A DNA stretch of 64,000 bases from positions 124,001 through 188,000 of the forward strand of contig NZ_JALKCG010000004.1 in NCBI RefSeq assembly GCF_023016525.1. The letters are read 5' to 3'. Position numbers and translations under genes: made by a program. The notes beneath the pieces were generated by a model. It did no database searches and was not told the origin of the DNA. It was given only the letters and a program-made list of their open reading frames with translations. This document shows, in pieces, positions 28,716-38,843 of this stretch (the first letter of the stretch is position 1; the number at the start of each line of letters is the position of its first letter). This DNA is from Ancylobacter koreensis. Lineage in GTDB: Bacteria > Pseudomonadota > Alphaproteobacteria > Rhizobiales > Xanthobacteraceae.

Positions 28716-31700
28716 TCAGCTGCACCCCGTTGTCGATCCGCAGGTCTCGCACTTCAGGCAGGTGCCATTGCGCACCATGGTGAAGTTCTGGCACTCGGGG
28801 CAGGCCTCGCCTTCATAGCCCTTGGCGCGAGCGATGGCGCGGGCTTCGGCCTTGCTCGGGCCGGCCGCCGCCGCCACGGGGGTTGGGGCGGCCCAGGGCA
28901 GGGCATCCGTGGAGCCGAGCGTCTCCTCGTCCTCTTCCGCCTCCGGATCGGCCTTCAGGGCGGTGGCGCCCTGTATGCCGCCGCGCAGCGCGGTGACGTT
29001 GGAGGCGGCGGTCGTCACCGTCGCGCCGGCCGGCACCACCATCAGCCCGACCGAACGGCCGCGCGTCAGGCCCTTGGAGACCATGCGCGAGGCCGGGGTG
29101 GCGGGCGACGCCTTGCCCTCGTCGACGCCCTTGCCGAGCGCGTCGAAATTCGATTCCGACAGGTCGACATGGCCGAGGTCGTTGCGGCCGAGATAGGAGA
29201 CGGCGAGCTCGCGGAAGATGTAGTCGAGGATCGACGTCGCGTATTTGATGGTGTCGTTGCCCTGCACCGGGCCGGCCGGCTCGAAGCGGGTGAAGGTGAA
29301 GGCGTCGACATACTCCTCCAGCGGCACGCCGTACTGCAGGCCGAGCGACACCGAGATGGCGAAGTTGTTGATGAAGGAGCGCAGCGCCGCGCCTTCCTTG
29401 TGCATGTCGATGAAGATCTCGCCGAGGCGGCCGTCATCGTATTCGCCGGTGCGCAGATACACCTTGTGGCCGCCGACCACCGCCTTCTGGGTATAGCCCT
29501 TGCGGCGGTCCGGCATCTTCTCGCGGCTGTGCACCTCGACGACGCGCTCGATGATCTTCTCGACCACCTTCTCCACCACATGGGCGGTGCGGGCGGCGGC
29601 GGGCTTCTCCAGCAGCGCCTCGACGCCGTCCTCCTCGTCCTCCTCGTCGGAGACGAGCTGCGAGTTCAGCGGCTGCGAGAGCTTGGAGCCGTCGCGATAG
29701 AGCGCGTTGGCCTTGAGCGCGAGGCGCCAGGAGAGCAGGTAGGCCTCCTTGCAGTCCTCGACCGTCGCCTCGTTCGGCATGTTGATGGTCTTGGAGATCG
29801 CGCCCGAGAGGAAGGGCTGCGCCGCCGCCATCATCAATATGTGGCTGGTGACCGACAGGAACCGCTTGCCGATGCGCCCGCAGGGATTGGCGCAGTCGAA
29901 GACGGGATAGTGCTCGGTCTTCAGGAAGGGCGCGCCCTCCAGCGTCATCGCACCGCAGACATGGATGTTCGCGGCCTCGACGTCCTTGCGGGAGAAGCCG
30001 AGGAAGGCGAGCAGGTCGAAGGCGGGGTCGGCCAGCTTGTCGGCGGGCACGCCGAGCTTGGCCAGCGCCTCGTCGCCGAGCGTCCAGCGGTTGAACACGA
30101 ACTTGACGTCGAAGGCCGCCTTCACGCTGGCGTCGATCTTCGCCAGCATGGCGTCGTCGAAGCCCTTGGTGCGCAGCGTCGAATGGTTGATCGCCGGCGC
30201 CTGGGTGATCGAGCCGTGGCCGACCGCATAGGCCTCGATCTCGGCGATCTGGCTCTCGGAATAGCCGAGTGTGCGCAGCGCCTCCGGCACGGCGCGGTTG
30301 ATGATCTTGAAATAGCCGCCGCCGGCCAGCTTCTTGAACTTCACCAGCGCGAAGTCGGGCTCGATGCCGGTCGTGTCGCAGTCCATGACGAGGCCGATCG
30401 TGCCGGTGGGCGCGAGCAGCGTGGTCTGGGCGTTGCGGTAGCCGTGCGCCTCGCCGAGCGCGAGCGCCTGGTCCCAGGTCGCCTTGGCGCGCTCGACGAG
30501 GATCGGGTGGGGCACCTTGGCGTGGTCGAGCGGCACCGGGTTGGTGTTCAGCCCCTCATAGCCGCCCTTCTCGCCATAGGCGGCGCGGCGGTGGTTGCGC
30601 ATCACGCGCAGCATGTGGGTCGCGTTCGGCTTGTATTCGGGGAAGGGGCCGAGCTCCTTGGCCATCTCGGCCGAGGTGGCGTAGGCGACGCCGGTCATGA
30701 TGGCGGTGAGCGCGCCGCAATAGGCGCGGCCCGCGTCGGAGTCGTAGGGGATGCCCGAGGTCATCAGCAGGCCGCCGATATTGGCGTAGCCGAGGCCAAG
30801 CGTGCGGTACTCGTAGGAGAGCTTGGCGATTTCCTTGGAGGGGAACTGCGCCATCAGGATCGAGATTTCGAGCACCACGGTCCACAGGCGGCAGGCATGC
30901 TCGTAGCTCTCGACGTCGAACGAGCCGTCGGCGTTGCGGAACTGCAGCAGGTTCAGCGAGGCGAGATTGCACGCCGTGTCGTCGAGGAACATGTATTCCG
31001 AGCACGGGTTGGAGGCGCGGATCGGGCCGCCCGCCGGGCTCGTGTGCCAGTCGTTGATGGTGGTGTGGAACTGGATGCCGGGATCGGCGCAGGCCCAGGC
31101 GGCGTGGCCGATCTTCTCCCAAAGCTCGGCGGCCTTGAGGGTCTTGGTCACCTTGCCGGTGGTGCGCGAGGTCAGGTTCCAGTCAGCGTCGGCCTGCACC
31201 GCGTTGAGGAAGGCGTCGTCGACGCGCACCGAATTGTTCGAGTTCTGGCCGGAGACGGTCAGATACGCCTCCGAATCCCAGTCGGTATCGTAGATCGGGA
31301 ATTCGATGTCGGTGTAGCCCTGCTTGGCGAACTGCACGACGCGGCGGATGTAGTTCTCCGGCACCTGCGCCTTCTTGGCGGCGCGGATCTCGCGCTTCAG
31401 GGCGGGGTTCTTTTCCGGGTCGTAGCAGTCGTCGCCTTCGCCCTCGCAGTTCACGCAGGCCTTCATCACGGCCTTCATGTGCTTGGCGACGGTCTTGGAG
31501 CCGGTGACGAGCGCGGCGACCTTCTGCTCTTCCTTCACCTTCCAGTCGACATAGGTCTCGATGTCGGGATGGTCGACGTCGACCACCACCATCTTGGCGG
31601 CGCGGCGGGTGGTGCCGCCCGACTTGATGGCGCCGGCGGCGCGGTCGCCGATCTTGAGGAAGGACATGAGGCCGGAGGAGCGCCCGCCGCCGGAGAGCTT

Positions 31701-32429
31701 CTCGCCCTCGCCGCGCAGGGCGGAGAAGTTGGAGCCGGTGCCCGAGCCATACTTGAACAGGCGCGCCTCGCGCACCCACAGGTCCATGATGCCGCCCTCG
31801 TTCACCAGATCGTCGGAGACCGACTGGATGAAGCAGGCATGCGGCTGGGGATGCTCATAGGAGGTCTTGGAGCGCGTCAGCTTGCCGGTCGCGTAGTCGA
31901 CATAGAAATGGCCCTGGCTCGGGCCGTCGATGCCATAGGCCCAGTGCAGGCCGGTGTTGAACCACTGCGGCGAGTTGGGCGCGGCCATCTGCATGGCCAG
32001 CATGTAGCGGTGCTCGTCGAAGAAGGCCTGCGCGTCCTCCTCCGAATCGAAATAGCCGCCCTTCCAGCCCCAATAGGTCCAGGTGCCGGCGAGGCGGTCG
32101 AAGACCTGGCGGGAATCGGTCTCGCCGACGATCCGCTCCTTCTCGGGGAGGGCGGCGAGCGCCTTCTCGTCGGCGGCGCCGCGCCACAGGAAGGAGGGGA
32201 CGGTCTCTTCCTCGACCTTCTTCAGACGGGCGGGGACGCCGGCCTTGCGGAAATATTTCTGCGCGATGATGTCGGTCGCGACCTGGGAGAAGTGCTCCGG
32301 CACGTCGATGCCTTCCGCGCGGAACACGATGGATCCGTCGGGATTGCGAATCTCGCTCGTCGCCTTGCGGAACGCGATGTCCGCATAGGGAGAACGGCCG
32401 GCCTTCGTGTAACGGCGCTCGATGCGCAT
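28716..32429 (-). CDS. nrdJ: Adenosylcobalamin-dependent (class II) ribonucleotide reductase
   Basis: A 1237-residue class II RNR that makes deoxyribonucleotides using coenzyme B12 and needs no oxygen. Core motifs include [44 protein letters not shown], the substrate-site [22 protein letters not shown] and the thiyl-loop region with [30 protein letters not shown] domain follows (about 1000-1110), and a C-terminal redox tail with [22 protein letters not shown] completes the protein. ATG 32429 ([11 protein letters not shown]) is the usual start. The last 35 codons are one of two copies flanking the insertion. I saw no cobalamin riboswitch motif in the leader. Confidence 0.97.
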   Translation of the reverse strand: MRIERRYTKAGRSPYADIAFRKATSEIRNPDGSIVFRAEGIDVPEHFSQVATDIIAQKYFRKAGVPARLKKVEEETVPSFLWRGAADEKALAALPEKERIVGETDSRQVFDRLAGTWTYWGWKGGYFDSEEDAQAFFDEHRYMLAMQMAAPNSPQWFNTGLHWAYGIDGPSQGHFYVDYATGKLTRSKTSYEHPQPHACFIQSVSDDLVNEGGIMDLWVREARLFKYGSGTGSNFSALRGEGEKLSGGGRSSGLMSFLKIGDRAAGAIKSGGTTRRAAKMVVVDVDHPDIETYVDWKVKEEQKVAALVTGSKTVAKHMKAVMKACVNCEGEGDDCYDPEKNPALKREIRAAKKAQVPENYIRRVVQFAKQGYTDIEFPIYDTDWDSEAYLTVSGQNSNNSVRVDDAFLNAVQADADWNLTSRTTGKVTKTLKAAELWEKIGHAAWACADPGIQFHTTINDWHTSPAGGPIRASNPCSEYMFLDDTACNLASLNLLQFRNADGSFDVESYEHACRLWTVVLEISILMAQFPSKEIAKLSYEYRTLGLGYANIGGLLMTSGIPYDSDAGRAYCGALTAIMTGVAYATSAEMAKELGPFPEYKPNATHMLRVMRNHRRAAYGEKGGYEGLNTNPVPLDHAKVPHPILVERAKATWDQALALGEAHGYRNAQTTLLAPTGTIGLVMDCDTTGIEPDFALVKFKKLAGGGYFKIINRAVPEALRTLGYSESQIAEIEAYAVGHGSITQAPAINHSTLRTKGFDDAMLAKIDASVKAAFDVKFVFNRWTLGDEALAKLGVPADKLADPAFDLLAFLGFSRKDVEAANIHVCGAMTLEGAPFLKTEHYPVFDCANPCGRIGKRFLSVTSHILMMAAAQPFLSGAISKTINMPNEATVEDCKEAYLLSWRLALKANALYRDGSKLSQPLNSQLVSDEEDEEDGVEALLEKPAAARTAHVVEKVVEKIIERVVEVHSREKMPDRRKGYTQKAVVGGHKVYLRTGEYDDGRLGEIFIDMHKEGAALRSFINNFAISVSLGLQYGVPLEEYVDAFTFTRFEPAGPVQGNDTIKYATSILDYIFRELAVSYLGRNDLGHVDLSESNFDALGKGVDEGKASPATPASRMVSKGLTRGRSVGLMVVPAGATVTTAASNVTALRGGIQGATALKADPEAEEDEETLGSTDALPWAAPTPVAAAAGPSKAEARAIARAKGYEGEACPECQNFTMVRNGTCLKCETCGSTTGCS
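28722..28825. repeat. 104-bp direct repeat, copy forming the end of intact nrdJ
   Basis: It is the in-gene copy of the repeat whose displaced partner is 27547-27650. It encodes the C-terminal cysteine-rich redox tail of NrdJ. Homologous recombination between the two copies would delete the cargo and leave an intact nrdJ next to its original terminator. Confidence 0.95.
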
Positions 32430-33068
32430 TTTCGTCGTCCCCGGTTCGTGGTGGACCTGTCCCCAGTCCACTCAGCGACATTCAAAGCTCCGGACCCTGC
32501 GTCCGCATACCTGTCGGTCCCGGTTGGCGAACGGCTTCACAGCCTGCCCGCTCCGGTGTGTTTTTGGCACGCACAAACGCTTCGCCGGAACCAATCTCCG
32601 GCGAGGGAGCCCGCTTCAATCTGGATGAGTCGGCCGCAAAACCTACGCTGCCGCCGACGGGGCCAAACTGGCCGACTCCCTTATTCGCGTCAACCTTCCG
32701 TCACAAACTCTAGTGTGGAGGAGGTGAAAAATATCTAAATGTAGATGGTGTCGGGATCGCGCTCTTTCCAGAGCCGAAGCCCGAATTCCGCGGGGATTCG
32801 CGTCCCGAGTCCAGCCCGAATAAATGGCGGGGCAGAAGGCGGAGAAAAGCGGGGATTGTTGAGGTCCCGCAATTTCGGTTTGCACATGTGGGTCGAGCAA
32901 CTTCCCCGGAGTGCAGGGCGCCCGCTCCGAACCTGCCCCATCGGCATCGTCCGGCCGGCAATCCCATCCTTGCGCAAAGGCACGCGAAAGGCCGGGCGGC
33001 GGCCTTGGCGGGCGGGCGCGCGGGCGTATATCTGGCGCAACGCACCCCTTCGCATGCAAGGCAGTCCC
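32430..33068. other. Divergent intergenic region between nrdJ and the MFS gene
   Basis: The 639 bases hold no convincing gene. Near 32732-32745 there is a small AT-rich inverted repeat, ATCTA-aatg-TAGAT, in the middle of the region, where promoters for both directions could lie. On the minus strand TTGACG near 32695 is a possible -35 for nrdJ without a good -10. I searched by eye for a B12-box and an NrdR-type box in the nrdJ leader and saw neither. Confidence 0.4.
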
Positions 33069-34286
33069 ATGAGCCGCTCCCAATCCGACGCCTCCACCGG
33101 GGGCGGCGCGGCGCTCGCCCCGCCGTCGCATTCGCCCGTCACCTTCTTCCTGCTGGCGCTCGCCGCCGGGCTCGGCGCGGCGAATCTCTATTACGCCCAG
33201 CCCCTCGTCGCGCTGATCGCCGACGACATCGGCCTCGACGAGACGATGGCCAGCCTCGTGGTGACGATCGGGCAGGTCGGCTACATATTGGGCCTGCTGC
33301 TGCTCGTGCCGCTCGGCGACATCGTCGAGAACCGGCGGCTGATCGGCGCGATCATCCTGTGCGCGGCGGCGGGGCTGGGCCTCGCCTTCGCCTCCGGCAC
33401 GCCGGCGCTGTTCCTGCTGGCGGCGCTCATCTTCGGCGTCGGCTCGGTGGTGGCGCAGGTCGCGGTTCCCTTCGCCGCCCATCTCGCCAGCCCCGAGGAG
33501 CGTGGCCGCAAGGTCGGCAGCGTGGTCAGCGGGCTGATGACCGGCATTCTGCTGGCGCGGCCGGTCTCGTCCATGGTGGCGCACTGGCTCGGCTGGCGCG
33601 CCGTGTTCCTCATCGCGGCGCTCGCCATGCTGGCGCTCGCGGCTGGCCTTCGCCTGGCGCTGCCGCAGCGCCATCCCGGCGGACGGGCGACCTACCGCCA
33701 GCTCGTCGGCTCGCTGTGGCCGCTGATGCGCTCGCAGCCGGTGCTGCGCCGGCGCGCGGCCTATCAGGCGGCGATGTTCGGCGCCTTCACCCTGTTCTGG
33801 ACCGCCGTGCCGCTGCTGCTCGCCGCCCCGCAATTCGGCCTCGGCCAGCAGGGCATCGCCATCTTCGCACTGGCGGGCGCGGCGAGCGTGGTCGTCTCCC
33901 CCTTCGCCGGCTGGCTGGCCGACCGTGGTTTTTCCCGCGTCGCGACCGGCGCGGCGCTGGTGCTGGCGATTCTCGGCTTCCTGATCACCGAGGCCGGGGT
34001 GGGACTCTCCTCCGTTGTGGTGCTCGCCATCGGCGCCATCGTGCTCGACTGCGCGGCGACGGCGAATCTGGTGTTCGGCCAGCGCGCCATCTTCATGCTG
34101 GCGCCCGAAGTGCGCTCGCGGCTTAACGCGCTCTACATCGCCACCTTCTTCTTCGGCGGCGCGCTCGGCTCGGCGCTGGCGAGCCCGCTCTACGAGCTGG
34201 CCGGCTGGGGCGCCGTCACGGTGGCCGGCATCGGCATCGTGGTGCTGGCTCTCGCCTATTTCGCCACCGAGTTCCGTCGTGCGTAA
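33069..34286 (+). CDS. Major facilitator superfamily transporter
   Basis: A 405-residue transporter with about twelve helices. After a polar start (MSRSQSDASTGGGAALAPP) the first helix runs FFLLALAAGLGAANLYYAQPLVALIADDIG. The MFS loop 2-3 signature is seen as LLVPLGDIVENRRLIGA, and the second half repeats it as GWLADRGFSRVATG. It resembles YnfM/AraJ-like drug or metabolite exporters; the substrate is unknown. ATG 33069 has AAGG upstream; ATG 33054 is an in-frame alternative. It is divergent from nrdJ across 639 bases and followed by the complex I accessory gene. Confidence 0.88.
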   Translation: MSRSQSDASTGGGAALAPPSHSPVTFFLLALAAGLGAANLYYAQPLVALIADDIGLDETMASLVVTIGQVGYILGLLLLVPLGDIVENRRLIGAIILCAAAGLGLAFASGTPALFLLAALIFGVGSVVAQVAVPFAAHLASPEERGRKVGSVVSGLMTGILLARPVSSMVAHWLGWRAVFLIAALAMLALAAGLRLALPQRHPGGRATYRQLVGSLWPLMRSQPVLRRRAAYQAAMFGAFTLFWTAVPLLLAAPQFGLGQQGIAIFALAGAASVVVSPFAGWLADRGFSRVATGAALVLAILGFLITEAGVGLSSVVVLAIGAIVLDCAATANLVFGQRAIFMLAPEVRSRLNALYIATFFFGGALGSALASPLYELAGWGAVTVAGIGIVVLALAYFATEFRRA

Positions 34287-34375
34287 GCGCCGCAGGGGCG
34301 TTCGCGCGGCTGGACACCGGCGGGCTCGGGTGGCATGTTCCGCCCGAGCTCCAAGCCGGCGCAGGGACCAATTCC

Positions 34376-34789
34376 GTGAAGCTTTCCGACGTCCTCATCG
34401 AGACCTTCACCTGGTGGAATGGCCAGACCATGGGCACCCGCTTCCACACCTGGCGGTACGGTGAACTGGTCGGCACGGACGAGGCCGGCAACCGCTATTA
34501 CCGCACCAAGGGCGGCAAGATCGACCCGGCGCTCGGCTTCGAGCGTCGCTGGGTGATCTATAATGGCTACGCCGAGGCGACCGCCATTCCGCCGGGCTGG
34601 CACGCCTGGATGCACCAGCGCTCCGACGTGCCGCCCTCGCAGGAAGATTACGTTCCGCGCGAGTGGCAGAAGCCGCACCGGCCGAACCCCACCGGCACCG
34701 CCAACGCCTACCGCCCGCCCGGCTCGACGCTGGGCGCCGGCCACCGTCCGGCGGTGACGGGCGACTACAAGGCCTGGACGCCCGAGTGA
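34376..34789 (+). CDS. NADH:ubiquinone oxidoreductase subunit NDUFA12 (B17.2) homologue
   Basis: A 137-residue accessory subunit of respiratory complex I. It starts with GTG at 34376 (VKLSDVLIETFTWWNGQTMGT). Family-specific motifs are GTRFHTWRYGELVGTDEAGNRYY, ERRWVIYNGYAEATAIPP and WHAWMHQRSDVPP, nearly the full mitochondrial NDUFA12 core. It is an alphaproteobacterial feature, since the subunit occurs in mitochondria and their bacterial relatives. The proline-rich tail (HRPNPTGTANAYRPPGS) is variable. It starts the run NDUFA12 / DUF2155 / aat, well away from the nuo operon, as is common. Confidence 0.94.
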   Translation: MKLSDVLIETFTWWNGQTMGTRFHTWRYGELVGTDEAGNRYYRTKGGKIDPALGFERRWVIYNGYAEATAIPPGWHAWMHQRSDVPPSQEDYVPREWQKPHRPNPTGTANAYRPPGSTLGAGHRPAVTGDYKAWTPE

Positions 34790-34917
34790 CCCTTCCGCCT
34801 CCGGCCGGCGGCGCGGATCGCCGCGCCGTGCCGCGCCCGCCCCGACATCGCCGCATTGCCCGTCATCTTGGCCTCACGCGCGCGCCGACGGGGATGCGTG
34901 CCAGCCGAGGCCGTTCC

Positions 34918-35556
34918 ATGCTCGCCGCTTCCTTCCGATCCGCGCTTCTCGCCGCCGTGGCGCTCGCTGCGCTCGGCGCGCCGCTGGCCGCCCAGCAGGG
35001 CTGGCAGGGCGGTGTGGATGCGCAGCCGCTGGCCCCGCCGCCCGGCGGTCCGGTCGACAACCCCGATTCGCCGCCCGGCGGCCCCGGCGTTCCCTCCATC
35101 ATGGACGATCCCGACGCCGGCGCCCCGCGCGCGCCCGCGCCGGAGCAGCCCGAAGTGCCCGGCCAGGCCAGCGTCGGACCGAGCGGCGACATCGAGGTGG
35201 TGCAGCCGCCCGAGCAGAAGATCGAGAACAAGACCGCCGTCTTCTCCGGCCTCGACAAGATCACCGGCCGCATCATCAGCTTCGACGTCGCGATCAACGA
35301 GACGGTGCAGTTCGGTGCGCTGCGCATCACCCCGCGCGCCTGCTACACGCGGCCGGAGACCGAGCAGCAGAACACCACGGGCTTCGTCGAGGTTCAGGAG
35401 ATCGCTCTGGACGGCAAGGTGCAGCCGCTGTTCGGCGGCTGGATGTTCGCCTCCAGCCCCGGCCTGCACGGCGTCGAGCACCCGATCTATGACGTGTGGC
35501 TCAGCGACTGCAAGCAGAGCGACCCGGTGATCGCCTCGCCCGGCGGCCAGCAGTAG
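34918..35556 (+). CDS. DUF2155 domain-containing exported protein
   Basis: A 212-residue secreted protein. A signal peptide ([24 protein letters not shown]) is followed by a proline- and glycine-rich low-complexity linker ([16 protein letters not shown] ... [11 protein letters not shown]) and a C-terminal DUF2155 domain (about 100-205) with [33 protein letters not shown] and a cysteine pair ([17 protein letters not shown]). Function is unknown; the family is characteristic of alphaproteobacteria. ATG 34918 is chosen for the clean signal peptide (ATG 34894 is possible). Its 3' end overlaps the 3' end of aat by 70 bases on the opposite strand. Confidence 0.86.
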   Translation: MLAASFRSALLAAVALAALGAPLAAQQGWQGGVDAQPLAPPPGGPVDNPDSPPGGPGVPSIMDDPDAGAPRAPAPEQPEVPGQASVGPSGDIEVVQPPEQKIENKTAVFSGLDKITGRIISFDVAINETVQFGALRITPRACYTRPETEQQNTTGFVEVQEIALDGKVQPLFGGWMFASSPGLHGVEHPIYDVWLSDCKQSDPVIASPGGQQ

Positions 35557-36167
35557 AAATCCGCCTCGCCATCCGCCAGCGAGTCGGCGAGCAGGCGGTG
35601 ATACTGCCGGCGCGGCACCTCGATGGCGCCGAAGCTCCTCAGGTGATCGGTGACGAACTGGGTGTCGAGCAGGCGGAAGCCGCCGTGCTTCAGACGCGCC
35701 ACCAGATGCACCAGCGCCACCTTCGAGGCATCGCGGGCCGTGTGGAACATGCTTTCGCCGAAGAAGGCGCGCCCCAGCCGCACGCCATAGAGCCCGCCGA
35801 CCAACTCGCCCTCCTGCCACGCCTCGACCGAATGGCAGTAGCCGCGCGCATGCAGGTCGCAATAGAGCTTGCGGATGCGCCGGTTGATCCAGGTCGAGCC
35901 GCGCCCGTCGGCCGGCGCCGCGCAGCCGTCGATCACCGCCTCGAAATCATGGTCGACGCGCACCTCGAAGCGGTCCGAGCGCACGGTGCGGGCGAGGCGG
36001 CCGGTGATGGCGAAGCTGTCGAGCGGGATGACGCCGCGCCGCTCCGGCTCGATCCAGTAGAGGCCGGGATCGTCCGCGCTCTCGGCCATCGGGAAGATGC
36101 CGCAGGCATAGGCCTTCAGCAGCACTTCGGGCGTGATCTCGACCTGATGTTCGCGCGGGTGTGACAT
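35487..36167 (-). CDS. aat: Leucyl/phenylalanyl-tRNA--protein transferase
   Basis: A 226-residue enzyme that attaches Leu or Phe from aminoacyl-tRNA to N-terminal Arg/Lys of proteins, marking them for ClpS/ClpAP (N-end rule). Motifs: [35 protein letters not shown] at the start, [31 protein letters not shown] (acyltransferase core) and [21 protein letters not shown]. The start at 36167 ([16 protein letters not shown]) fits family length. The gene overlaps the DUF2155 gene tail-to-tail by 70 bases, so neither has a private terminator here. Confidence 0.96.
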   Translation of the reverse strand: MSHPREHQVEITPEVLLKAYACGIFPMAESADDPGLYWIEPERRGVIPLDSFAITGRLARTVRSDRFEVRVDHDFEAVIDGCAAPADGRGSTWINRRIRKLYCDLHARGYCHSVEAWQEGELVGGLYGVRLGRAFFGESMFHTARDASKVALVHLVARLKHGGFRLLDTQFVTDHLRSFGAIEVPRRQYHRLLADSLADGEADFYCWPPGEAITGSLCLQSLSHTS

Positions 36168-36258
36168 GACGCCAGAATGACGGAGATGGGGCGGGCGGAA
36201 AAGAGCCTGCGGGACGTTCCCTCATTTCCCGTTGTCGGTGGGCGCGCTCGGCCTATAT

Positions 36259-36286
36259 GGTAGACAGAAGACGCGCTGGGGTAGAC
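36259..36286. promoter_or_regulatory. Direct repeat upstream of vapBC, candidate antitoxin operator
   Basis: GGTAGAC occurs at 36259-36265 and again at 36280-36286, 21 bases apart start to start, i.e. two helical turns, right before the vapB ATG (36288). Antitoxin operators commonly lie here. No experiment supports this particular site. Confidence 0.45.
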
Positions 36287-36287
36287 G

Positions 36288-36542
36288 ATGGGCCTCAACA
36301 TCAAGAACGAAGCCACCCATGCGATGATCCGCGAACTCGCGGCGCGCACCGGCGAGAGCCAGACGGCTGCCGTAACCGAGGCGGTGAAGGAGAAGCTGGA
36401 GCGGCTGAAGGCCAATCCGCGCGCGGGACTGGCCAAGCGTCTCATGGCGATCGTCGATGACACCGCGCCGCGCTTCCGCGCGCCATGGGACACCATGGAC
36501 CACGCCGACCTTCTCTATGACGAAGACGGTCTGCCGAAATGA
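36288..36542 (+). CDS. vapB: VapB-type antitoxin
   Basis: An 84-residue antitoxin. The N-terminal ribbon-helix-helix-like segment ([39 protein letters not shown]) matches the PSK/VapB transcription factor-like family and should bind the operator. The C-terminal part ([24 protein letters not shown]), rich in W/D/L, would wrap the toxin. The stop codon overlaps the toxin start as ATGA, the standard translational coupling of vapBC. The pair is probably autoregulated; two GGTAGAC repeats lie upstream. Confidence 0.9.
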   Translation: MGLNIKNEATHAMIRELAARTGESQTAAVTEAVKEKLERLKANPRAGLAKRLMAIVDDTAPRFRAPWDTMDHADLLYDEDGLPK

Positions 36543-36934
36543 TCGTCGATACCTCGGCCCTCGTCGCGATCCTGCGTGGCGAACCGGAGGCCGTTCGGTT
36601 TCTCGAAGCGATCGAGAACGAACCGACAGGGCGCATGTCGGCGGCAAGCTTCTTCGAGACCGCCATCGTCGTCGATGGATCGCGCGATCCGGTTCTCAGC
36701 CGTCGCCTGGATGAGTTCATCGAGGCCGCCGGCTTCGTCATCGAGCCGGTGACCGCGCGGCAGGCGCAGATCGCCCGTGCCGCCTATCGCGATTTCGGCA
36801 AGGGCGGCGGCCATCCGGCCGGGCTCAATTTCGGCGACTGCTTCGCCTACGCGCTGGCGAAGGAAAAAAGCGAAGCGCTTTTGTTCAAGGGAGACGACTT
36901 CACGCATACGGACGTGGAGCCCGCACTGAAGTGA
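36539..36934 (+). CDS. vapC: VapC-type PIN-domain toxin
   Basis: A 131-residue PIN-domain ribonuclease. The acidic metal-binding residues are in place: [12 protein letters not shown] (Asp), [13 protein letters not shown] and [13 protein letters not shown] (Glu), [15 protein letters not shown] (Asp) and [13 protein letters not shown] (Asp). VapC toxins cut tRNA or rRNA and are neutralised by VapB. The gene overlaps vapB by four bases. It converges on accC; an 8-bp stem with a CGAA loop (36938-36957) lies between. Confidence 0.92.
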   Translation: MIVDTSALVAILRGEPEAVRFLEAIENEPTGRMSAASFFETAIVVDGSRDPVLSRRLDEFIEAAGFVIEPVTARQAQIARAAYRDFGKGGGHPAGLNFGDCFAYALAKEKSEALLFKGDDFTHTDVEPALK

Positions 36935-36937
36935 GGA

Positions 36938-36957
36938 GGCGGGCCCGAAGGCCCGCC
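36938..36957. terminator. Hairpin between convergent vapC and accC
   Basis: GGCGGGCC-cgaa-GGCCCGCC is a perfect 8-bp stem placed 4 bases after the vapC stop and 11 bases before the end of accC. There is no T-run, so Rho-independent action is uncertain; it could serve both directions. Confidence 0.55.
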
Positions 36958-36967
36958 GCACCTAGGC

Positions 36968-38320
36968 TCAGGCGCCCGGCTCGCCCTCGGCCAGGAAGTG
37001 TTCCAGCCAGTGGATGTCGTAGGCGCCGCGCTTGATGTCGTCATTGTCGACCAGCTCGCGGAACAGCGGCAGCGTCGTCTCGATGCCTTCCACCACGAAC
37101 TCGTCCAGCGCGCGCTTGAGGCGGGCGAGGCATTCCTCACGGGTGGCCGCGTGAACGATGAGCTTGCCGGCGAGGCTGTCGTAATAGGGCGGGATCGAAT
37201 AGCCCTGATAGACGGCTGAATCGATGCGCACGCCCGGCCCGCCCGGCACGTGCCAGTTGTCGATCCGGCCCGGCGAGGGGCGGAAGGTGCGCGGGTGCTC
37301 GGCGTTCACGCGGCACTCGATGGCGTGGCCGTTCAGCTTGATGTCGTCCTGCGTCACGCTCATCGGCAGGCCGGCGGCGACGCGGATCTGCTCGTTGATG
37401 AGGTCGACGCCGGTGATCGCTTCGGTCACCGGATGCTCCACCTGGATGCGGGTGTTCATCTCGATGAAGTAGAACTCGCCGTTCTCGTACAGGAACTCGA
37501 TGGTACCGGCGCCGAGATATTTCAGGTCGCGCATGGCCTGCGCCACCGTCCCGCCGATGCGCGCGCGCTGCTCGGGCGTGATGATGGGCGAGGGGGCCTC
37601 TTCCAGCACCTTCTGGTGCCGGCGCTGCAGCGAGCAGTCACGCTCGCCGAGGTGAATGGCGTTGCCCTTGCCGTCGCCCAGCACCTGGATCTCGATGTGG
37701 CGCGGCGTGCCGAGATATTTCTCGATATAGACGGCATCGTCGCCGAAGGCCGCGCGGGCCTCCGAGCGGGCGGTGGAGAGGGCGGAGGACAGTTCCTGCT
37801 CGGAGCGCGCCACCTTCATGCCGCGCCCACCGCCGCCGGCGGCGGCCTTGATGAGCACGGGGAAGCCGATCTCGGCGGCGACCTTGGCGGCCTCCTCGTC
37901 GGAGGAGATGCCGCCGTCCGAGCCGGGCACGCAGGGGATGCCGAGCTTCTTGGCGGTCTTCTTCGCCTCGATCTTGTCGCCCATGATGCGGATATGCTCG
38001 GGCTTGGGCCCGATGAACTGCACACCGTGGTCGATCAGGATTTCCGCGAAGCGGGCATTCTCGGCGAGGAAGCCGTAGCCCGGATGCACCGCCTCGGCGC
38101 CGGTGATCTCGCAGGCGGCGAGCAGGGCGGGGATGTTGAGGTAGCTGTCCTTGGCCTGCGGCGGGCCGATGCACACGCTCTCGTCGGCGAGCTTCACATG
38201 CATCGCATTGGCGTCGGCGGTGGAATGCACCGCGACGGTGGCGATGCCCATTTCCTTGCAGGCGCGCAGCACCCGCAGGGCGATCTCGCCGCGATTGGCG
38301 ATCAGGATCTTGCCGAACAT
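36968..38320 (-). CDS. accC: Acetyl-CoA carboxylase, biotin carboxylase subunit
   Basis: A 450-residue ATP-grasp enzyme that carboxylates biotin on AccB, the first half-reaction of malonyl-CoA formation. Motifs: [24 protein letters not shown] at the start, [16 protein letters not shown], the glycine-rich ATP loop [22 protein letters not shown] and the catalytic [14 protein letters not shown]. Length is typical. It forms an operon with accB (10-base gap) and aroQ upstream on the same strand, the common bacterial order aroQ-accB-accC. Confidence 0.98.
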   Translation of the reverse strand: MFGKILIANRGEIALRVLRACKEMGIATVAVHSTADANAMHVKLADESVCIGPPQAKDSYLNIPALLAACEITGAEAVHPGYGFLAENARFAEILIDHGVQFIGPKPEHIRIMGDKIEAKKTAKKLGIPCVPGSDGGISSDEEAAKVAAEIGFPVLIKAAAGGGGRGMKVARSEQELSSALSTARSEARAAFGDDAVYIEKYLGTPRHIEIQVLGDGKGNAIHLGERDCSLQRRHQKVLEEAPSPIITPEQRARIGGTVAQAMRDLKYLGAGTIEFLYENGEFYFIEMNTRIQVEHPVTEAITGVDLINEQIRVAAGLPMSVTQDDIKLNGHAIECRVNAEHPRTFRPSPGRIDNWHVPGGPGVRIDSAVYQGYSIPPYYDSLAGKLIVHAATREECLARLKRALDEFVVEGIETTLPLFRELVDNDDIKRGAYDIHWLEHFLAEGEPGA

Positions 38321-38330
38321 CAGGCGCGCC

Positions 38331-38813
38331 TCACTCGATGATCAGGAGCGGCTCGCCATACTCGACCGGCTGCGCGTTCTCGACGAGGATGCGGGTGACG
38401 GTGCCCGCGCGCGGCGCGGGGATCGCGTTCATGGTCTTCATCGCCTCGACGATGAGCAGGGTCTGGCCCTCCTTCACCACGGTGCCGACTTCCACGAAAT
38501 TCTTCGCGCCGGGCTCCGGGCCGAGATAGGCGGTGCCGACCATGGGCGAAGTGACGAGGCCGGGATGCTTCGACACGTCCTCGCCGCCGGAAGCCGGGGC
38601 GGCCGCTGCAGCGGCCGGGGCCGGGGCGTGGGCGACCGCAGCCGGGGCGACGGCCACCGGGGCGGCGGCATAGACGGTCGGCGCGGCGCGCACGACGCGG
38701 ATGCGCAGATCCTCGTGCTGCACCTCGATCTCGGTGAGGTCGCTCTCGGAGAGCAGGTTAGCGATCTCGCGCACCAGCGCAGGGTCGATGTTCGGCTTGT
38801 TGGTTTTCATCAT
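38331..38813 (-). CDS. accB: Acetyl-CoA carboxylase, biotin carboxyl carrier protein
   Basis: A 160-residue carrier. The N-terminal part (residues 10-50) is helical ([31 protein letters not shown]), followed by an Ala/Pro-rich flexible linker ([23 protein letters not shown]) and the C-terminal biotinyl domain with the acceptor lysine in [10 protein letters not shown]. It hands carboxybiotin from AccC to the AccAD transferase. Start ATG 38813. It lies 30 bases behind aroQ and 10 bases ahead of accC. Confidence 0.97.
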   Translation of the reverse strand: MMKTNKPNIDPALVREIANLLSESDLTEIEVQHEDLRIRVVRAAPTVYAAAPVAVAPAAVAHAPAPAAAAAAPASGGEDVSKHPGLVTSPMVGTAYLGPEPGAKNFVEVGTVVKEGQTLLIVEAMKTMNAIPAPRAGTVTRILVENAQPVEYGEPLLIIE

Positions 38814-38843
38814 GATCCCGTGACGGAGGCTACCCGTCTCCCT

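Larger units (their letters stand above)
27651..28721. mobile_element. About 1.07-kb inserted cargo between nrdJ 3'-end repeats
   Basis: The segment lies between two copies of the nrdJ 3' end and holds only two genes, both on the nrdJ strand. It is visibly AT-richer than its surroundings: 27721-27780 has 26 G+C in 60 and 27781-27840 has 20 in 60, in a region where neighbours are mostly above 60%. No transposase, integrase or terminal inverted repeats are present. The structure fits an integration that brought its own copy of the target gene's end, or recombination with a donor carrying nrdJ-end plus cargo. Whether it still moves is unknown. Confidence 0.75.

Noticed and set aside
27651-28721. 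Insertion sequence
   Set aside because: There is no transposase, no terminal inverted repeats and no short target duplication. The flanking repeat is the 104-bp nrdJ end instead.
32430-32730. Cobalamin riboswitch upstream of nrdJ
   Set aside because: The leader lacks the conserved B12-box core and the expected hairpins on inspection.
29169-32738. 1189-codon open frame antisense to nrdJ
   Set aside because: It mirrors the codon structure of nrdJ, has Val/Leu/Arg/His-rich composition without domains, and is a high-GC artefact.
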